A stretch of 64,000 nt of DNA from JAHEEL01 sp942491345. GTDB taxonomy: Bacteria; Actinomycetota; Acidimicrobiia; Spongiisociales; UBA5794. Both the position numbers and the translations under genes were made by a program. Under the pieces are notes generated by a model. It saw only the letters and a program-made list of their open reading frames with translations, was not told where the DNA came from and did no database searches. The stretch lies in assembly GCA_942491345.1 (NCBI GenBank), contig CALOAN010000021.1:266150-330149 (forward strand). The letters run 5' to 3'. Below, piece by piece: positions 1 through 8,495 of the stretch. Position 1 is the first letter of the stretch, and every line of letters begins with the position of its first letter.

Positions 1-850
1 CCGGCCGGTTCGCGACGACGAGAGCAGCGTTGAGAGCTGCTCCGCTTGAGATCCCCGCAAGGATTCCTTCCTCGCGTGCGAGACGGCGGGTGGTGTCGAA
101 AGCTTCGTCGTTGGTGACGGTTATGATTTCGTCGATGATTTCCGGCCTGAGGACGTTTGGCACGAAGCCGGCTCCGATTCCCTGGATCTTGTGCGGACCC
201 GGTTGACCACCCGACAGGACGGGGGAGTCTGCCGGTTCGACCGCCACCACGTGCAGCGAGGGTTTCCGATCCTTGAGTACCTCGCTGACACCGGTGATCG
301 TTCCGCCGGTACCGACTCCCGCCACGAAGATGTCGATGTCGCCGTCCGTATCAGACCAGATCTCTTCAGCGGTCGTTCGGCGGTGGATGTCCGGGTTGGC
401 GGGATTCGAGAACTGTCGGAGCATGACCGCATCGGGAATCTCTGCCGCGAGCTGTTCGGCTCTCGAGATGGCTCCGTTCATGCCGGTCGTTCCATCGGTG
501 AGCACAACCTCTGCGCCGAGCAGGCTCAGGAGCTGACGGCGTTCGATGCTCATCGTGTCCGGCATGGTCAGTACGAGTCGGTAGCCCTTGGCCGCTGCGG
601 CGGATGCCAATCCAATTCCGGTGTTGCCGCTTGTGGGTTCGACGAGCGTCGTTTCGCCAGGGCGCGCAGCACCCGCCCGCTCGGCAGCGTCGATCATGTT
701 CAGGCCAATGCGGTCCTTCACGCTCGAGAGCGGATTGAACGACTCGACCTTCGCGACGATGCGAGCACCGCCGGTCGGAGAGAGGTGTCCAAGTTCGACG
801 AGCGGTGTGCCGCCGATCGTCTCGGTGATATCGGAGAGTATCTGTCCCAT
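1..850 (-). CDS. cysK: Cysteine synthase (O-acetylserine sulfhydrylase), 3' part outside the window
   Basis: PLP enzyme making L-cysteine from O-acetylserine and sulfide, in the cytoplasm. The translation begins MGQILSDITETIGGTPLV and contains the phosphate/substrate-binding loop PTSGNTGIGLA and the glycine-rich PLP-phosphate loop GVGTGGTITG, both diagnostic of the CysK/CysM fold type II family. The reading frame runs off the left edge, so the C-terminus is missing. The start at 850 is fixed by a GGAGG ribosome site 9 nt upstream. A Cys-rich leader ORF and an intrinsic terminator precede it, so expression is probably attenuated by Cys-tRNA supply. A SulP transporter lies upstream on the same strand, which fits sulfate uptake feeding cysteine synthesis. 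CysK versus CysM or cystathionine beta-synthase cannot be fully settled on the visible part; CysK is the best match. Confidence 0.93.
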   Translation of the reverse strand, partial: MGQILSDITETIGGTPLVELGHLSPTGGARIVAKVESFNPLSSVKDRIGLNMIDAAERAGAARPGETTLVEPTSGNTGIGLASAAAAKGYRLVLTMPDTMSIERRQLLSLLGAEVVLTDGTTGMNGAISRAEQLAAEIPDAVMLRQFSNPANPDIHRRTTAEEIWSDTDGDIDIFVAGVGTGGTITGVSEVLKDRKPSLHVVAVEPADSPVLSGGQPGPHKIQGIGAGFVPNVLRPEIIDEIITVTNDEAFDTTRRLAREEGILAGISSGAALNAALVVANRP

Positions 851-867
851 TGTGGAAGTCCTCCAAG

Positions 868-895
868 AGAAAAGCCCGGGCGATGTGCCGCGGGC
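868..895 (-). terminator. Intrinsic terminator / attenuator hairpin in the cysK leader
   Basis: On the minus strand GCCCG-c-GGC pairs with GCC-CGGGC around a 5-nt loop (8 bp, one bulged C) and is followed at once by TTTTCTCTT. It lies between the stop of the Cys-rich leader ORF and the cysK ribosome site, so it can stop transcription before cysK. The segment CCGCGG inside its 5' arm (888-893) is complementary to CCGCGG within leader codons 18-20 (941-946), giving a possible antiterminator pairing when a ribosome stalls on the earlier Cys codons. Confidence 0.75.
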
Positions 896-920
896 CGTGT
901 GCGTCAGGATTGTGGGGGAA

Positions 921-998
921 TCAGGGACAGCAACATCGTTCCGCGGTTGAGCGCGCACAAGCGCAGGCGGAGCAGCGGAAGTTGATGAACGTTCTCAT
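921..998 (-). CDS. Cys-rich leader peptide (25 aa) upstream of cysK
   Basis: A 25-codon ORF opening MRTFINF with six cysteines at codons 9, 12, 14, 22, 23 and 24, ending CCCP-stop. It has no Shine-Dalgarno sequence. A possible -10 hexamer TACCAT (1011-1016) ends 12 nt before the ATG, so the message would be leaderless or nearly so, a common arrangement in actinobacteria. It is followed by an intrinsic terminator and then cysK. Cys-rich short ORFs upstream of sulfur genes are known in actinobacteria; its role as a Cys-tRNA sensor here is inferred from codon content and position. Too short for normal gene calling. Confidence 0.72.
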   Translation of the reverse strand: MRTFINFRCSACACARSTAERCCCP

Positions 999-1121
999 AT
1001 TCGGGTCGGGATGGTACCGGTGGGGGAGCGGCAATCGCACCGAGATTCGACAGCCCACCACCAGGGCGGTTGAAGAGGATCGCGAGCCGGGTTCACGTCG
1101 CCCGATCCGCGATCGCCACTG

Positions 1122-2864
1122 CTACTGCTCTGTGGCTTCGTCCGATGGGAACTTGCTCAGGTGAATCTTGACGGCGGCAGCGATGTCGCTGTGAAAGTTC
1201 TCCCGTGGCATCACGTCGAGAAGACCGTCGCGTTCGAGCACCTCGGCCACCTGAGGTTTCACACGAGCCAGGTGCAGGTCGATGTTGCGTTGCTTGCCCG
1301 CCTCGGCGATTGCCTTGATCGTGTCCGCTCCCTCGGTATCGATGAAGTCGACACCTTCCATGCTCAGAATCACGCCGTTCAAGCCGGGCTCTTCGCGGAT
1401 TCGAATCTCCCGGAGATGATCGGCAAGCGCACCTGAGTTGACGAAGAACAGACCGCCGTCGAACCGCACGATGGCGAGGCCTGGGAAGGTCTCACCCTCC
1501 GGGTGGTTCTTGAGATCGAAGAACGCGTGAGTGCCCTTCTTCCGGCCGAGCTCGGGCATGTACGGAAGTGAGGCGACGGCCACCAGCCAAAGGAGCGAGA
1601 GTCCGACGCCGATGAAGACACCCTGCAAGATGCCGAACGTCATAACGCCGAGCAACGCTGCCGTGGCGACCCAGAACTCGAATTGTTTGACGTCGTAGAG
1701 CCGTTTCATCTCGGGAACGTCCATCATCCCCATTACGACGGCCTGGATGATGATCGCCCCGAGGACGGCATCGGGCAGTTCCGAGAACATCGGGGCAAGG
1801 AATAGCAGTGTCAGGATGATGAGGACGGCCTGGAACAGGTTCGACACCTGTGACTTAGCGCCTGCCTGGTCGTTCACCGGGCTCTTTGACAGGCTCCCGT
1901 TGACGAACACACCCTGGAAGAGACCGGACGACACGTTGGAAACACCCTGTGCGAGAAGTTCCTGGTTGATGTCGATGCGGTAGTTGTGTTTCGAGGCGTA
2001 GTCCCGGACAGCTGCCGTCGTGACAGAGAACCCGATCAACAGTAAGCCGACGGCGCCGGCGATGATTGTGGCGAAGTTGTCGACGATGTACCCGATGTCG
2101 GGGAGGACCACGGCCGGGAGGCCACTCGGCACCTCGGCGATGAGTTCGACGCCACGGTCACCAAGGTCGAGAATCAGCGTCGCGACGATGCCCAGGATCA
2201 CCGCGAGGAGTGCGCCCGGGACCTTTGGGGCGTAGATGGCGACGCCGAAGACCAGGATCAGCGCCGCCACACCGACGACGACCGTGGTGCCGTTGGCGTC
2301 GGAAAGGCTCGTGACCCATGTCCACAGCTTCCCCCACGTGTTGGAACCGCCGGATTCGGTTCCGGTGATCTTGAACAGCTCGCCGGCGGCAACGTTGATC
2401 GCCACTCCGAACGTGAACCCGGTGAGAACGCTGGCCGCGAGGAAGTCTGAGATCCAGCCCATCTTCAGCACGTACATGATGACGAAGAGCGCACCGGCCA
2501 CGAGGACGATCGAAGCCGCGAGCTGAATTGCTTCTTCGGATCCGGAAGAAGCGACGGCCAGGACTGCGGCGCCGAGGACCGCGGCGGTCGACGAACTCGG
2601 GCCCTGGGTGACCTGTTTCGACGTGGTGAAGAGAGCGAAGCCGATGAGTCCGGCCGCTGCCGCGTAGAGGCCGTACTGCACGGGTACGCCGCTGATCGTT
2701 GCGTACCCGAGCGACGTCGGGACCATGAGTGCCCAGACGGAGAGACCCGCGATCAGGTCGCCCTTCAGCCAGTCCTTGTTGTAGTTGGGGAGCCAATGGA
2801 AGATCGGCATGATCCGGGCGAGTCCGGTCGGCGCCTCACTCTTGGTCTTCGTGTCGGCTGCCAC
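1122..2864 (-). CDS. SulP-family anion (probably sulfate) transporter with C-terminal STAS domain
   Basis: 580-residue inner-membrane transporter of the SLC26/SulP family. The N-terminal signature VWALMVPTSLGYATISGVP and many hydrophobic helices span about residues 25-420. A cytoplasmic STAS domain follows at about 445-565 (FPGLAIVRFDGGLFFVNSG and later VDFIDTEGADTI). Length is typical. GTG start with GGAGGACTCAC just upstream and a CATACT -10-like element close by. It lies upstream of cysK on the same strand, separated by the cysK attenuator, which makes sulfate a reasonable substrate, but SulP members also carry bicarbonate and other anions. A second STAS fragment of this family occurs at the right edge of the window. 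Confidence 0.92.
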   Translation of the reverse strand: MAADTKTKSEAPTGLARIMPIFHWLPNYNKDWLKGDLIAGLSVWALMVPTSLGYATISGVPVQYGLYAAAAGLIGFALFTTSKQVTQGPSSSTAAVLGAAVLAVASSGSEEAIQLAASIVLVAGALFVIMYVLKMGWISDFLAASVLTGFTFGVAINVAAGELFKITGTESGGSNTWGKLWTWVTSLSDANGTTVVVGVAALILVFGVAIYAPKVPGALLAVILGIVATLILDLGDRGVELIAEVPSGLPAVVLPDIGYIVDNFATIIAGAVGLLLIGFSVTTAAVRDYASKHNYRIDINQELLAQGVSNVSSGLFQGVFVNGSLSKSPVNDQAGAKSQVSNLFQAVLIILTLLFLAPMFSELPDAVLGAIIIQAVVMGMMDVPEMKRLYDVKQFEFWVATAALLGVMTFGILQGVFIGVGLSLLWLVAVASLPYMPELGRKKGTHAFFDLKNHPEGETFPGLAIVRFDGGLFFVNSGALADHLREIRIREEPGLNGVILSMEGVDFIDTEGADTIKAIAEAGKQRNIDLHLARVKPQVAEVLERDGLLDVMPRENFHSDIAAAVKIHLSKFPSDEATEQ

Positions 2865-2938
2865 GTGAGTCCTCCAGTATGCCCGGAATTGGGGACTCTA
2901 CTGCTCCACGCGTGGGGTCTGTTTGTGGCGGGCTCCTT

Positions 2939-3058
2939 CCATTCCGCGGGCTGACGGCGCCGCATACGGGGTGGAGAACCCTGGGTTCGCTGCGCCGACC
3001 ATTCCGCGGGCTGACGGCGCCGTATGCGGGGTGGAGAACCCTGGGTACGCAGGTAGGG
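2939..3058 (+). repeat. Dispersed repeat family A, two tandem copies (60-bp period)
   Basis: Two units starting at 2941 and 3001 share ATTCCGCGGGCTGACGGCGC, a CGTATGCGGGG-like core and GTGGAGAACCCTGGG, with a period of exactly 60 bp. The same unit recurs four times at 50323-50549. It sits between the divergent sulP gene and the SLC12-like gene and reaches to within a few bases of the latter's start. Open frames through it give peptide-like repeats in both directions that look non-coding. No transposase is nearby. Confidence 0.85.
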
Positions 3059-3062
3059 CAGA

Positions 3063-5540
3063 ATGGTGGCGATGGCGACCCAACCGACCACCGGACGGGG
3101 CACCCTCGGCACTTTCGCCGGGGTGTTCACGCCGTCGATCCTCACCATCCTCGGGATCATCCTGTTCCTGCGGATGGGGTTCGTGGTCGGCAACGCCGGA
3201 CTCACCCAGACGCTGCTGATCATCGGCCTGGCGACCGGCGTCGCGGTACTGACGAGCATCTCGCTTGCGGCTATCGCCACCAACATTCAAGTGAGGGGAG
3301 GCGGCGACTACTACCTCATCTCGAGGACACTCGGCGTGGAGTTCGGCGGTGCCATCGGGGTTGTCCTCTTCCTGGCACAGTCGGTCTCGGTCGGGTTCTA
3401 TGCGATCGGCTTCGGTGAGATCACCGCCGACCTCCTCGGATTCGACTCGAAGATCTCGGTGCAGATCATTGCTCTGCTCGCCGTCCTCCTGCTGTCCGGA
3501 TTCGTGTGGGCCGGCGCCGACGTCGCCAGCCGGTTCCAGTTCGTCGTGATGGCCTTCCTCGTTGCCGCTCTCCTTTCCTTCTATGCCGGTGCCTTCGGCT
3601 CTGCAGATTCGGTGACCCTCAGTGAGGGCTGGAGTTCGCCGCCGGAGGCACTCGGCTTTTGGGCCGTGTTCGCCATCTTCTTCCCCGCCGTCACCGGCTT
3701 CACTCAGGGCGTCAGCATGTCCGGGGATCTCAAGGATCCAGCCAAGAGCCTGCCGCGCGGAACGTTCGCCGCGGTTGGCCTGTCGACGATCGTGTACGTG
3801 ACCGTGGCGATCATCCTCGCGGCGTCGGTGCCGCAGATTCTCCTGGTGGACGATGCAGGAGAGGCGATGCGCACGATCGCCCTGATCGGACCGCTCATCG
3901 TCATCGGAGTCATCGCCGCGACGCTTTCGTCGGCGATGGCCTCGTTCCTCGGTGCTCCGCGCATCCTTCAGTCGCTGGCCTCGGATCGCGTGTTCCCGGT
4001 GCTCAACGTCTTCGCCAGGGGTCACGGACCGCAGTCGAATCCGCGCCTGGCGGCGCTGCTCTCGCTCGCGATCGCGATCCTCACCCTCGGCCTCGGCAGC
4101 CTCGATGCCATTGCGGCGGTGGTGTCGATGTTCTTCCTCATCTCCTACGGACTGCTCAACTACGCGACGTACTGGGAAGCACGCGCCAAGAGCCCGTCAT
4201 TCCGCCCCCGGTTCCGATTCTTCGATCAACGCCTCAGCCTCCTCGGAGCCGTCGCCTGCCTTGGTGCGATGCTGGCGATCAATGTGATCGCCGGCGCTGC
4301 GGCGCTGCTCGTCATGTTCGGCGTATACCAGTACCTCTCCCGACGACGGTCGCCGGAACGCTGGGCCGACTCTGCGCCATCTCATTACTTCCAGCGAGCG
4401 ACCGAGAGCATCCGTTCCCTATCCAAAGAAGAGCAACACGCCCGCAATTGGCGCCCGCAGGTGCTCGCATTCTCAGCGGACCCGCGGCGTCGCGAACGGC
4501 TGATCCGCTTCGCATCGTGGCTCGAGGGAGGAAGCGGCTTTACCGCCGCGATCCGCGTGCTGGAAGGTGAAGGCGCTCTCATGCGCCGCGAGCGAGACCG
4601 GGCAGAGGCTGAGCTTCGCGAGCAGATCGAACAGCTGGACCTCGATGTCTACTCGCGTGTTGTCCTAGCAGCGGACTCGATGGAGGGATTGCCGGTGGTG
4701 GTGCAGTCGTTCGGAATCGGCGCGCTGGAGGCGAACACGGCCTTGTTTGGCTGGCCGGAGGATCCGAACGAGGAGCGTCGTGTCCCGTACATCCGATCCC
4801 TCCTCGACATCTCCCGGCTCGGGGTGAACGTCGTCGCGATGTGGAGCGATGAACAACGCTGGGGGGCCATGACGGCGCGGTCCAGGCGAAACCGCCGAAT
4901 CGATGTCTGGTGGAACGACGGCGACTCGAGCCGCCTGGCGCTGCTGGTCGCGTACCTCTTCACACGGAACTCGGAGTGGTCACGCGCCTCGATTCGTGTT
5001 CTGGCCGGGGCCAGCGCGGAAGGCCTCGTCCAGCGGCGTGCCGAGCTAGCCGCGATGCTCGAGGAGGCTCGAATCCAGGCCGACGTCGTTTGCCTTATCG
5101 AACCTGACCAGGCGACCATCGTCAACGCGTGTGCCGATGCAGCCTTGGTCCTCGTCACCATGCGGATCCGAGGCGACGACACGTTGGATGCCCTCGGCGG
5201 TGATCTTGACCTGCTCCTGCGCCGCCTGCCTATGGCGGCCGCAGTACTGGCGGGAGAGTCGTTCGATCTCCTTGCCGGACCCGAATCTGGTCATCATGAA
5301 TCGCTGACGGAGGCGGAGGAGGCGCTCGCGGAGGCCAAAGCACGGCTTGCGACGCTCGAGAAGAAGCTGGTTGAGGCCTCGGCAGCTCTTGAGGTCGCGG
5401 TCGCGACCGACGGGTCTGGTCCGGGCGACGACTTCGAGGACCTCGACCGTCAGCGCGAGATCGTGCTGCGGCGGACCATCAAGGCTCGCGTTCGCGTCGA
5501 ATCAGCGCAGGCCGACGTCGATGCGTTGCTGGTCCCTTAG
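3063..5540 (+). CDS. APC-superfamily permease resembling SLC12 cation-chloride cotransporters
   Basis: 825-residue membrane transporter. The N-terminal stretch GTFAGVFTPSILTILGIIL followed by FLRMGFVVGNAGL is the hallmark start of SLC12-like (Na-K-Cl cotransporter type) members of the amino acid/polyamine/organocation superfamily. About 12 hydrophobic segments span residues 15-430. The cytoplasmic C-terminal half (about 440-825) resembles the SLC12 C-terminal domain, ending in a charged, likely coiled-coil stretch around 745-825. Cation/chloride transport is suggested by that resemblance; amino acid transport cannot be excluded. ATG at 3063 and ATG at 3072 are both possible starts; neither has a strong ribosome site, and repeat family A lies directly upstream. 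Confidence 0.85.
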   Translation: MVAMATQPTTGRGTLGTFAGVFTPSILTILGIILFLRMGFVVGNAGLTQTLLIIGLATGVAVLTSISLAAIATNIQVRGGGDYYLISRTLGVEFGGAIGVVLFLAQSVSVGFYAIGFGEITADLLGFDSKISVQIIALLAVLLLSGFVWAGADVASRFQFVVMAFLVAALLSFYAGAFGSADSVTLSEGWSSPPEALGFWAVFAIFFPAVTGFTQGVSMSGDLKDPAKSLPRGTFAAVGLSTIVYVTVAIILAASVPQILLVDDAGEAMRTIALIGPLIVIGVIAATLSSAMASFLGAPRILQSLASDRVFPVLNVFARGHGPQSNPRLAALLSLAIAILTLGLGSLDAIAAVVSMFFLISYGLLNYATYWEARAKSPSFRPRFRFFDQRLSLLGAVACLGAMLAINVIAGAAALLVMFGVYQYLSRRRSPERWADSAPSHYFQRATESIRSLSKEEQHARNWRPQVLAFSADPRRRERLIRFASWLEGGSGFTAAIRVLEGEGALMRRERDRAEAELREQIEQLDLDVYSRVVLAADSMEGLPVVVQSFGIGALEANTALFGWPEDPNEERRVPYIRSLLDISRLGVNVVAMWSDEQRWGAMTARSRRNRRIDVWWNDGDSSRLALLVAYLFTRNSEWSRASIRVLAGASAEGLVQRRAELAAMLEEARIQADVVCLIEPDQATIVNACADAALVLVTMRIRGDDTLDALGGDLDLLLRRLPMAAAVLAGESFDLLAGPESGHHESLTEAEEALAEAKARLATLEKKLVEASAALEVAVATDGSGPGDDFEDLDRQREIVLRRTIKARVRVESAQADVDALLVP

Positions 5541-5623
5541 CTCTCACACGAACGGAAGAAGCTCGGTGAGTGGAGTTCCGCCTGGTACCGTCATCTGCAG
5601 GTGAGCATGAGAAGGAGGAGACG

Positions 5624-5809
5624 ATGGGTGATTTCCTGAAGGCCCTATTGGCGGCGTTCATTGCATTTGCACTGTTCACGTTCCCGGCGACCTGGCTGTT
5701 GATGCTGTTCTTCGGGAATATCGGCTGGGAACTGTCCTATGTGGGAACCCTCCCTCTCGGGATCCTGGTCTCGGTCCTGCTCGGTGGCGTACTCAGCCGT
5801 CCCTGGTAG
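5624..5809 (+). CDS. Small two-helix membrane protein, function unknown
   Basis: 61-residue protein starting MGDFLKALLAAFIAFALF, with hydrophobic helices at about residues 5-30 and 35-57 and a short LSRPW tail. The start at 5624 is chosen because AAGGAGGAG lies 4 nt upstream; an in-frame earlier ATG at 5570 lacks one. A strong stem-loop follows 25 nt after the stop. I do not recognise the family. It stands alone after the SLC12-like gene and could be an accessory membrane peptide, but nothing here proves that. Confidence 0.7.
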   Translation: MGDFLKALLAAFIAFALFTFPATWLLMLFFGNIGWELSYVGTLPLGILVSVLLGGVLSRPW

Positions 5810-5834
5810 AACGTCGTCAGAAGACAATCGCAGA

Positions 5835-5862
5835 GAGGCGACCTCGCACTCGAGGTCGCCTC
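5835..5862. terminator. Convergent stem-loop terminator
   Basis: GAGGCGACCTCG and CGAGGTCGCCTC form a perfect 12-bp stem around a CACT loop, followed on the plus strand by TTCTTCG. It lies between the converging genes ending at 5809 (+) and 5905 (-), so it may serve both. Confidence 0.8.
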
Positions 5863-5904
5863 TTCTTCGTTCCGTCGTGCGCTGCCGACGTGGAGTTCGT
5901 GTTG

Positions 5905-6570
5905 TCACCTACTCGCATGGTCGGGCCGCGTAAGGCCGATTGTCACGCTTGCGATGAGCACCCAGACTGGGAACCCGACTCCGATCGGTTCGAACACGAG
6001 AGGGAACAGGAACAGGAGCGCTCCTCCTGCATACCCGAGGAACGCGAGCCAATTGGGGAGTACCGGTGCGCGCAGGATCAGAGTCGAGGTCGTGAACATG
6101 AAGACAGCCTGCATACGGGGTCCAATGACGAGGAGCAGTCCGGTGGCGGTGCCGATCGCGTACGTCGCAGATGCCTGGTCGACCGATGCATTGTCGACCA
6201 CCGAGAATGCAAGCGCTGGCGCCGCGAGTGCGACCGCGCCTGTGATGTAGGTTGCGACGTAGAGAACCGCCGATCCGAGGAATACCGTCGAGAAGAACCG
6301 ATCCTCATGATCGCCGATCCTTCGTCGAATGACGGCGACAAACCAGAGAAACGCCACCGATGCGATCGACACAAGGCTCAAGCCGACGGTGAGCGTGGCC
6401 CGATTCCCGGCATCTTCGAACCAACTGATTGCCGTTCCGTTCGCGAGGCTCAGATCAGCGGGGAGGCGCAGCAGGAACAGCGCCACGATCGTGAGCACGG
6501 CGTAGGCGACGCCCGCGATCGCAGCGGACTCGATTGACCGCAACCGCTCGCGTCTCGGAACGCCGCTCAC
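5905..6570 (-). CDS. Polytopic membrane protein, DUF4386-like
   Basis: 221 residues if started at the GTG at 6570 (VSGVPRRERLRSIESAAIAG). Six to seven hydrophobic segments follow, including GVAYAVLTIVALFLLRLPAD and the C-terminal pair ending VWVLIASVTIGLTRPDHASR. This start is preferred over the ATG at 6645 because a CATACT -10-like element sits just upstream, suggesting a leaderless transcript, and because the extra 25 residues are low-complexity and polar. The layout resembles DUF4386-type integral membrane proteins, but the assignment is weak. No operon partner. Confidence 0.7.
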   Translation of the reverse strand: MSGVPRRERLRSIESAAIAGVAYAVLTIVALFLLRLPADLSLANGTAISWFEDAGNRATLTVGLSLVSIASVAFLWFVAVIRRRIGDHEDRFFSTVFLGSAVLYVATYITGAVALAAPALAFSVVDNASVDQASATYAIGTATGLLLVIGPRMQAVFMFTTSTLILRAPVLPNWLAFLGYAGGALLFLFPLVFEPIGVGFPVWVLIASVTIGLTRPDHASR

Positions 6571-6749
6571 CCGGCGAGTATGGCACGACCCCAGCCGCCG
6601 GTCGTTGTGCGAGTCGGAGGAGACACAATCATCTCCTCGGAGCACCGCGCGGTTCCACCATTCTGGCGATTCTCAGCGTTGCTGGCCGGAGCCGCCCCCA
6701 CTTCTGTACCCAAGTCGGACTCCCGTTGGGGAGGCCGATGCTTCGCTCT

Positions 6750-7142
6750 CTAGCCGGCCGCGGTGGTGGTGGGTGCCGGTGCCTCCGTCGTCGTCGCTGC
6801 CGGAGCCGTCGTGTCCGTCGAGTCATCGCCGGATGCGTTCATGAGGACGGCGATCAGTACGACGATCGCGATGATCGCGAGGACCACCCCGATGATCGTC
6901 CCGAACGCGGATCCGCGTTTCTGGGTGACTTGAACGGTCGTTGCTGGCTGGGGCTGCGGCGGAACCGGTGCCTCCGTGCCGGGGGCCGGTGGAGCACTTG
7001 CGACATCCGCACCCATGGGATCGGGATCCGTCCCGGTGTTGCCTCCCGAGCTCACCTGGTTGGTCCATTGTGCGCCGTTCCAATACCGATATGAGTACTT
7101 GGTGGTCGGGTCGGTGTACCAACCGGCTGGTCGCTGAGACAT
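6750..7142 (-). CDS. DUF2510 membrane-anchored protein
   Basis: 130 residues. The N-terminus holds a DUF2510 motif (PAGWYTDPTTKYSYRYWNGA, then QWT), a small Trp-rich domain typical of actinobacterial envelope proteins. A Pro/Ala-rich linker, one membrane helix at about residues 80-103 (GTIIGVVLAIIAIVVLIAVL) and a Thr/Ala/Pro-rich, presumably extracytoplasmic tail follow. The domain order suggests a cytoplasmic DUF2510 domain tethered to the membrane. ATG at 7142 with GGAGAACAC upstream. Function unknown. Confidence 0.85.
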   Translation of the reverse strand: MSQRPAGWYTDPTTKYSYRYWNGAQWTNQVSSGGNTGTDPDPMGADVASAPPAPGTEAPVPPQPQPATTVQVTQKRGSAFGTIIGVVLAIIAIVVLIAVLMNASGDDSTDTTAPAATTTEAPAPTTTAAG

Positions 7143-7265
7143 GTGTTCTCCTTCGTCGTGCTGTGTTCACCCTACGACGTTGGTCCTGCTGAATGGACCA
7201 CCCTAATTGGGTACCTATGCGGAATTGGGTTGATTTCTTGGCTGGGGACGGTCGTTCGCGGCAGG

Positions 7266-8309
7266 TCAGCTTATGTGGGCAATGGCTCGACCTGTTGATC
7301 CGAAGAGATGGAACCGGCGTGTCCAGATCTCGACCTCATCGCCGATGCTCGGGTCGTCCTCATTGAATCGCATCACGATCTTGTCGGACCCAAGGTCGAC
7401 ATCCGCAAAACTGTGGGCACCGTGACGCTCGAGTGCCCCGACAACGCCGCGCATTCCCGCTGTCGGCACGACGTCCCAGTCGTGAGGTCGAATTCCAACG
7501 ACGACCGGACCCGCCGGAGTCTGCGGAGGCACCGGGAGTGATCCTGCACCCAGGTGAACCTCCCTGCCCGAGACCGTGCCGCGCAGGAACGACATTGACG
7601 GCGAGCCGACGAATCCAGCGACAAACGTGTCGACCGGCTGGTGGTAGACCTCGTCTGGTGTACCGAGTTGGCGGATACGACCACCGTCGATGACGGCGAT
7701 GCGGTCGGCGACCGCCATCGCCTCCTCCTGATCGTTCGTTGCATAGAGCGTGGTGACGCCGTAGCCCGCCTGGAGCAGCCGAATCTCGGAACGCATCATC
7801 TGGCGATTTGCTGTGTCCATCCGCGAGAGGGGCTCGTCGAGAAGGAAGAGTGACGGACGCCGCACCAGGGCGCGCGCCGCCTGAACGAGCTGTTGGTGCC
7901 CGGCGGCGAGCTGGCTCGGCATGCGGTCGAGGAAACGGTCGATGGCCATCGTTCGCGTCTCAGCGAGGACGCGACGGTCGATCTCTTCCCGATCGACGTG
8001 TCGAACTTGGAGAGGGAATGAGACGTTTTGCCTGACCGTCTTTCCCGGGATGAGGGCATTGTCCTGGAAGACCATCGCCACGTCGCGACGGGCGGGGGCA
8101 ACACCGTCCATGCTCCGGCCATCAAACAGGACGTCACCGCTTGTCGCCTTCTCGAGGCCGGCGACCACGCGCAGCAATGTCGTCTTCCCACTCCCGGACG
8201 GCCCGATGAGCACGAGGAGTTCCTGATCTTCCACGGAAAGCGTCAAGTGGTCGATCAGGACAACACCCGAACGCTCCACCAGAACCGAGTCGAGCAAGAC
8301 GGAAGCCAT
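7266..8309 (-). CDS. ABC transporter ATP-binding protein (MalK/UgpC-like), orphan
   Basis: 347-residue cytoplasmic ATPase. Walker A GPSGSGKTT at about residues 36-44, Q-loop VFQDN, Walker B LFLLDEP, then a C-terminal TOBE-like region (from about 235: VGSPSMSFLRGTVSGREVHL). The order matches the sugar-import (MalK/UgpC) class. The ABC signature reads LAAGHQQ instead of the usual LSGGQQQ, an unusual loss of the central GG, so ATPase efficiency is uncertain. No permease or binding-protein gene lies nearby, so it may serve a distant permease as a shared ATPase. Confidence 0.85.
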   Translation of the reverse strand: MASVLLDSVLVERSGVVLIDHLTLSVEDQELLVLIGPSGSGKTTLLRVVAGLEKATSGDVLFDGRSMDGVAPARRDVAMVFQDNALIPGKTVRQNVSFPLQVRHVDREEIDRRVLAETRTMAIDRFLDRMPSQLAAGHQQLVQAARALVRRPSLFLLDEPLSRMDTANRQMMRSEIRLLQAGYGVTTLYATNDQEEAMAVADRIAVIDGGRIRQLGTPDEVYHQPVDTFVAGFVGSPSMSFLRGTVSGREVHLGAGSLPVPPQTPAGPVVVGIRPHDWDVVPTAGMRGVVGALERHGAHSFADVDLGSDKIVMRFNEDDPSIGDEVEIWTRRFHLFGSTGRAIAHIS

Positions 8310-8347
8310 GGGTCGAGGGTACTGGGTCGTGCCGGTTCGGGGCCCGG

Positions 8348-8480
8348 GAGATGAGACTCGAGATCCGAGACTCGAGATCCGCGGCGGGCCTCATCTGCGC
8401 GATCCGAACTCCCAAAGCCCCCTCTGCGCCCGAGCATCGGCTCGGCCGCGTCTCCCCCACTTCGTGGGGGAGACGGAGAT
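8348..8480. repeat. Dispersed palindromic repeat family B, copy 1
   Basis: This gap holds a repeat containing GGGCCTCATCTGCGCGATCC, a GCCCCCTCTGCG block, a CCGAGCATCGGCTCGG palindrome and a perfect hairpin GTCTCCCCCAC-TTC-GTGGGGGAGAC at 8450-8474. Related copies lie near 23.3-23.5 kb, 35.1-35.65 kb and 58.9-59.1 kb, always intergenic. It looks like a REP/BIME-type element; no RAYT-like transposase gene is seen in the window. Confidence 0.82.
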
Positions 8481-8495
8481 TGGTGGCTGTCTATT

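Noticed and set aside
924..942. A second small ORF MLLSLIPPQS inside the cysK leader
   Set aside because: It lies out of frame within the 3' end of the Cys-rich ORF, has no ribosome site and no Cys codons.
985..1025. A stretch resembling the loop region of 5S rRNA (CCGGTACCATCCCGACCCGAA on the minus strand)
   Set aside because: The expected helix III pairing and the rest of 5S rRNA are absent. The segment is better explained as promoter and start of the Cys leader ORF.
2898..4025. Long minus-strand ORF (375 aa) opposite the permease gene
   Set aside because: It is rich in Arg/Glu/His/Asp low-complexity sequence and antisense to a clearly conserved permease; a shadow of high-GC coding DNA.
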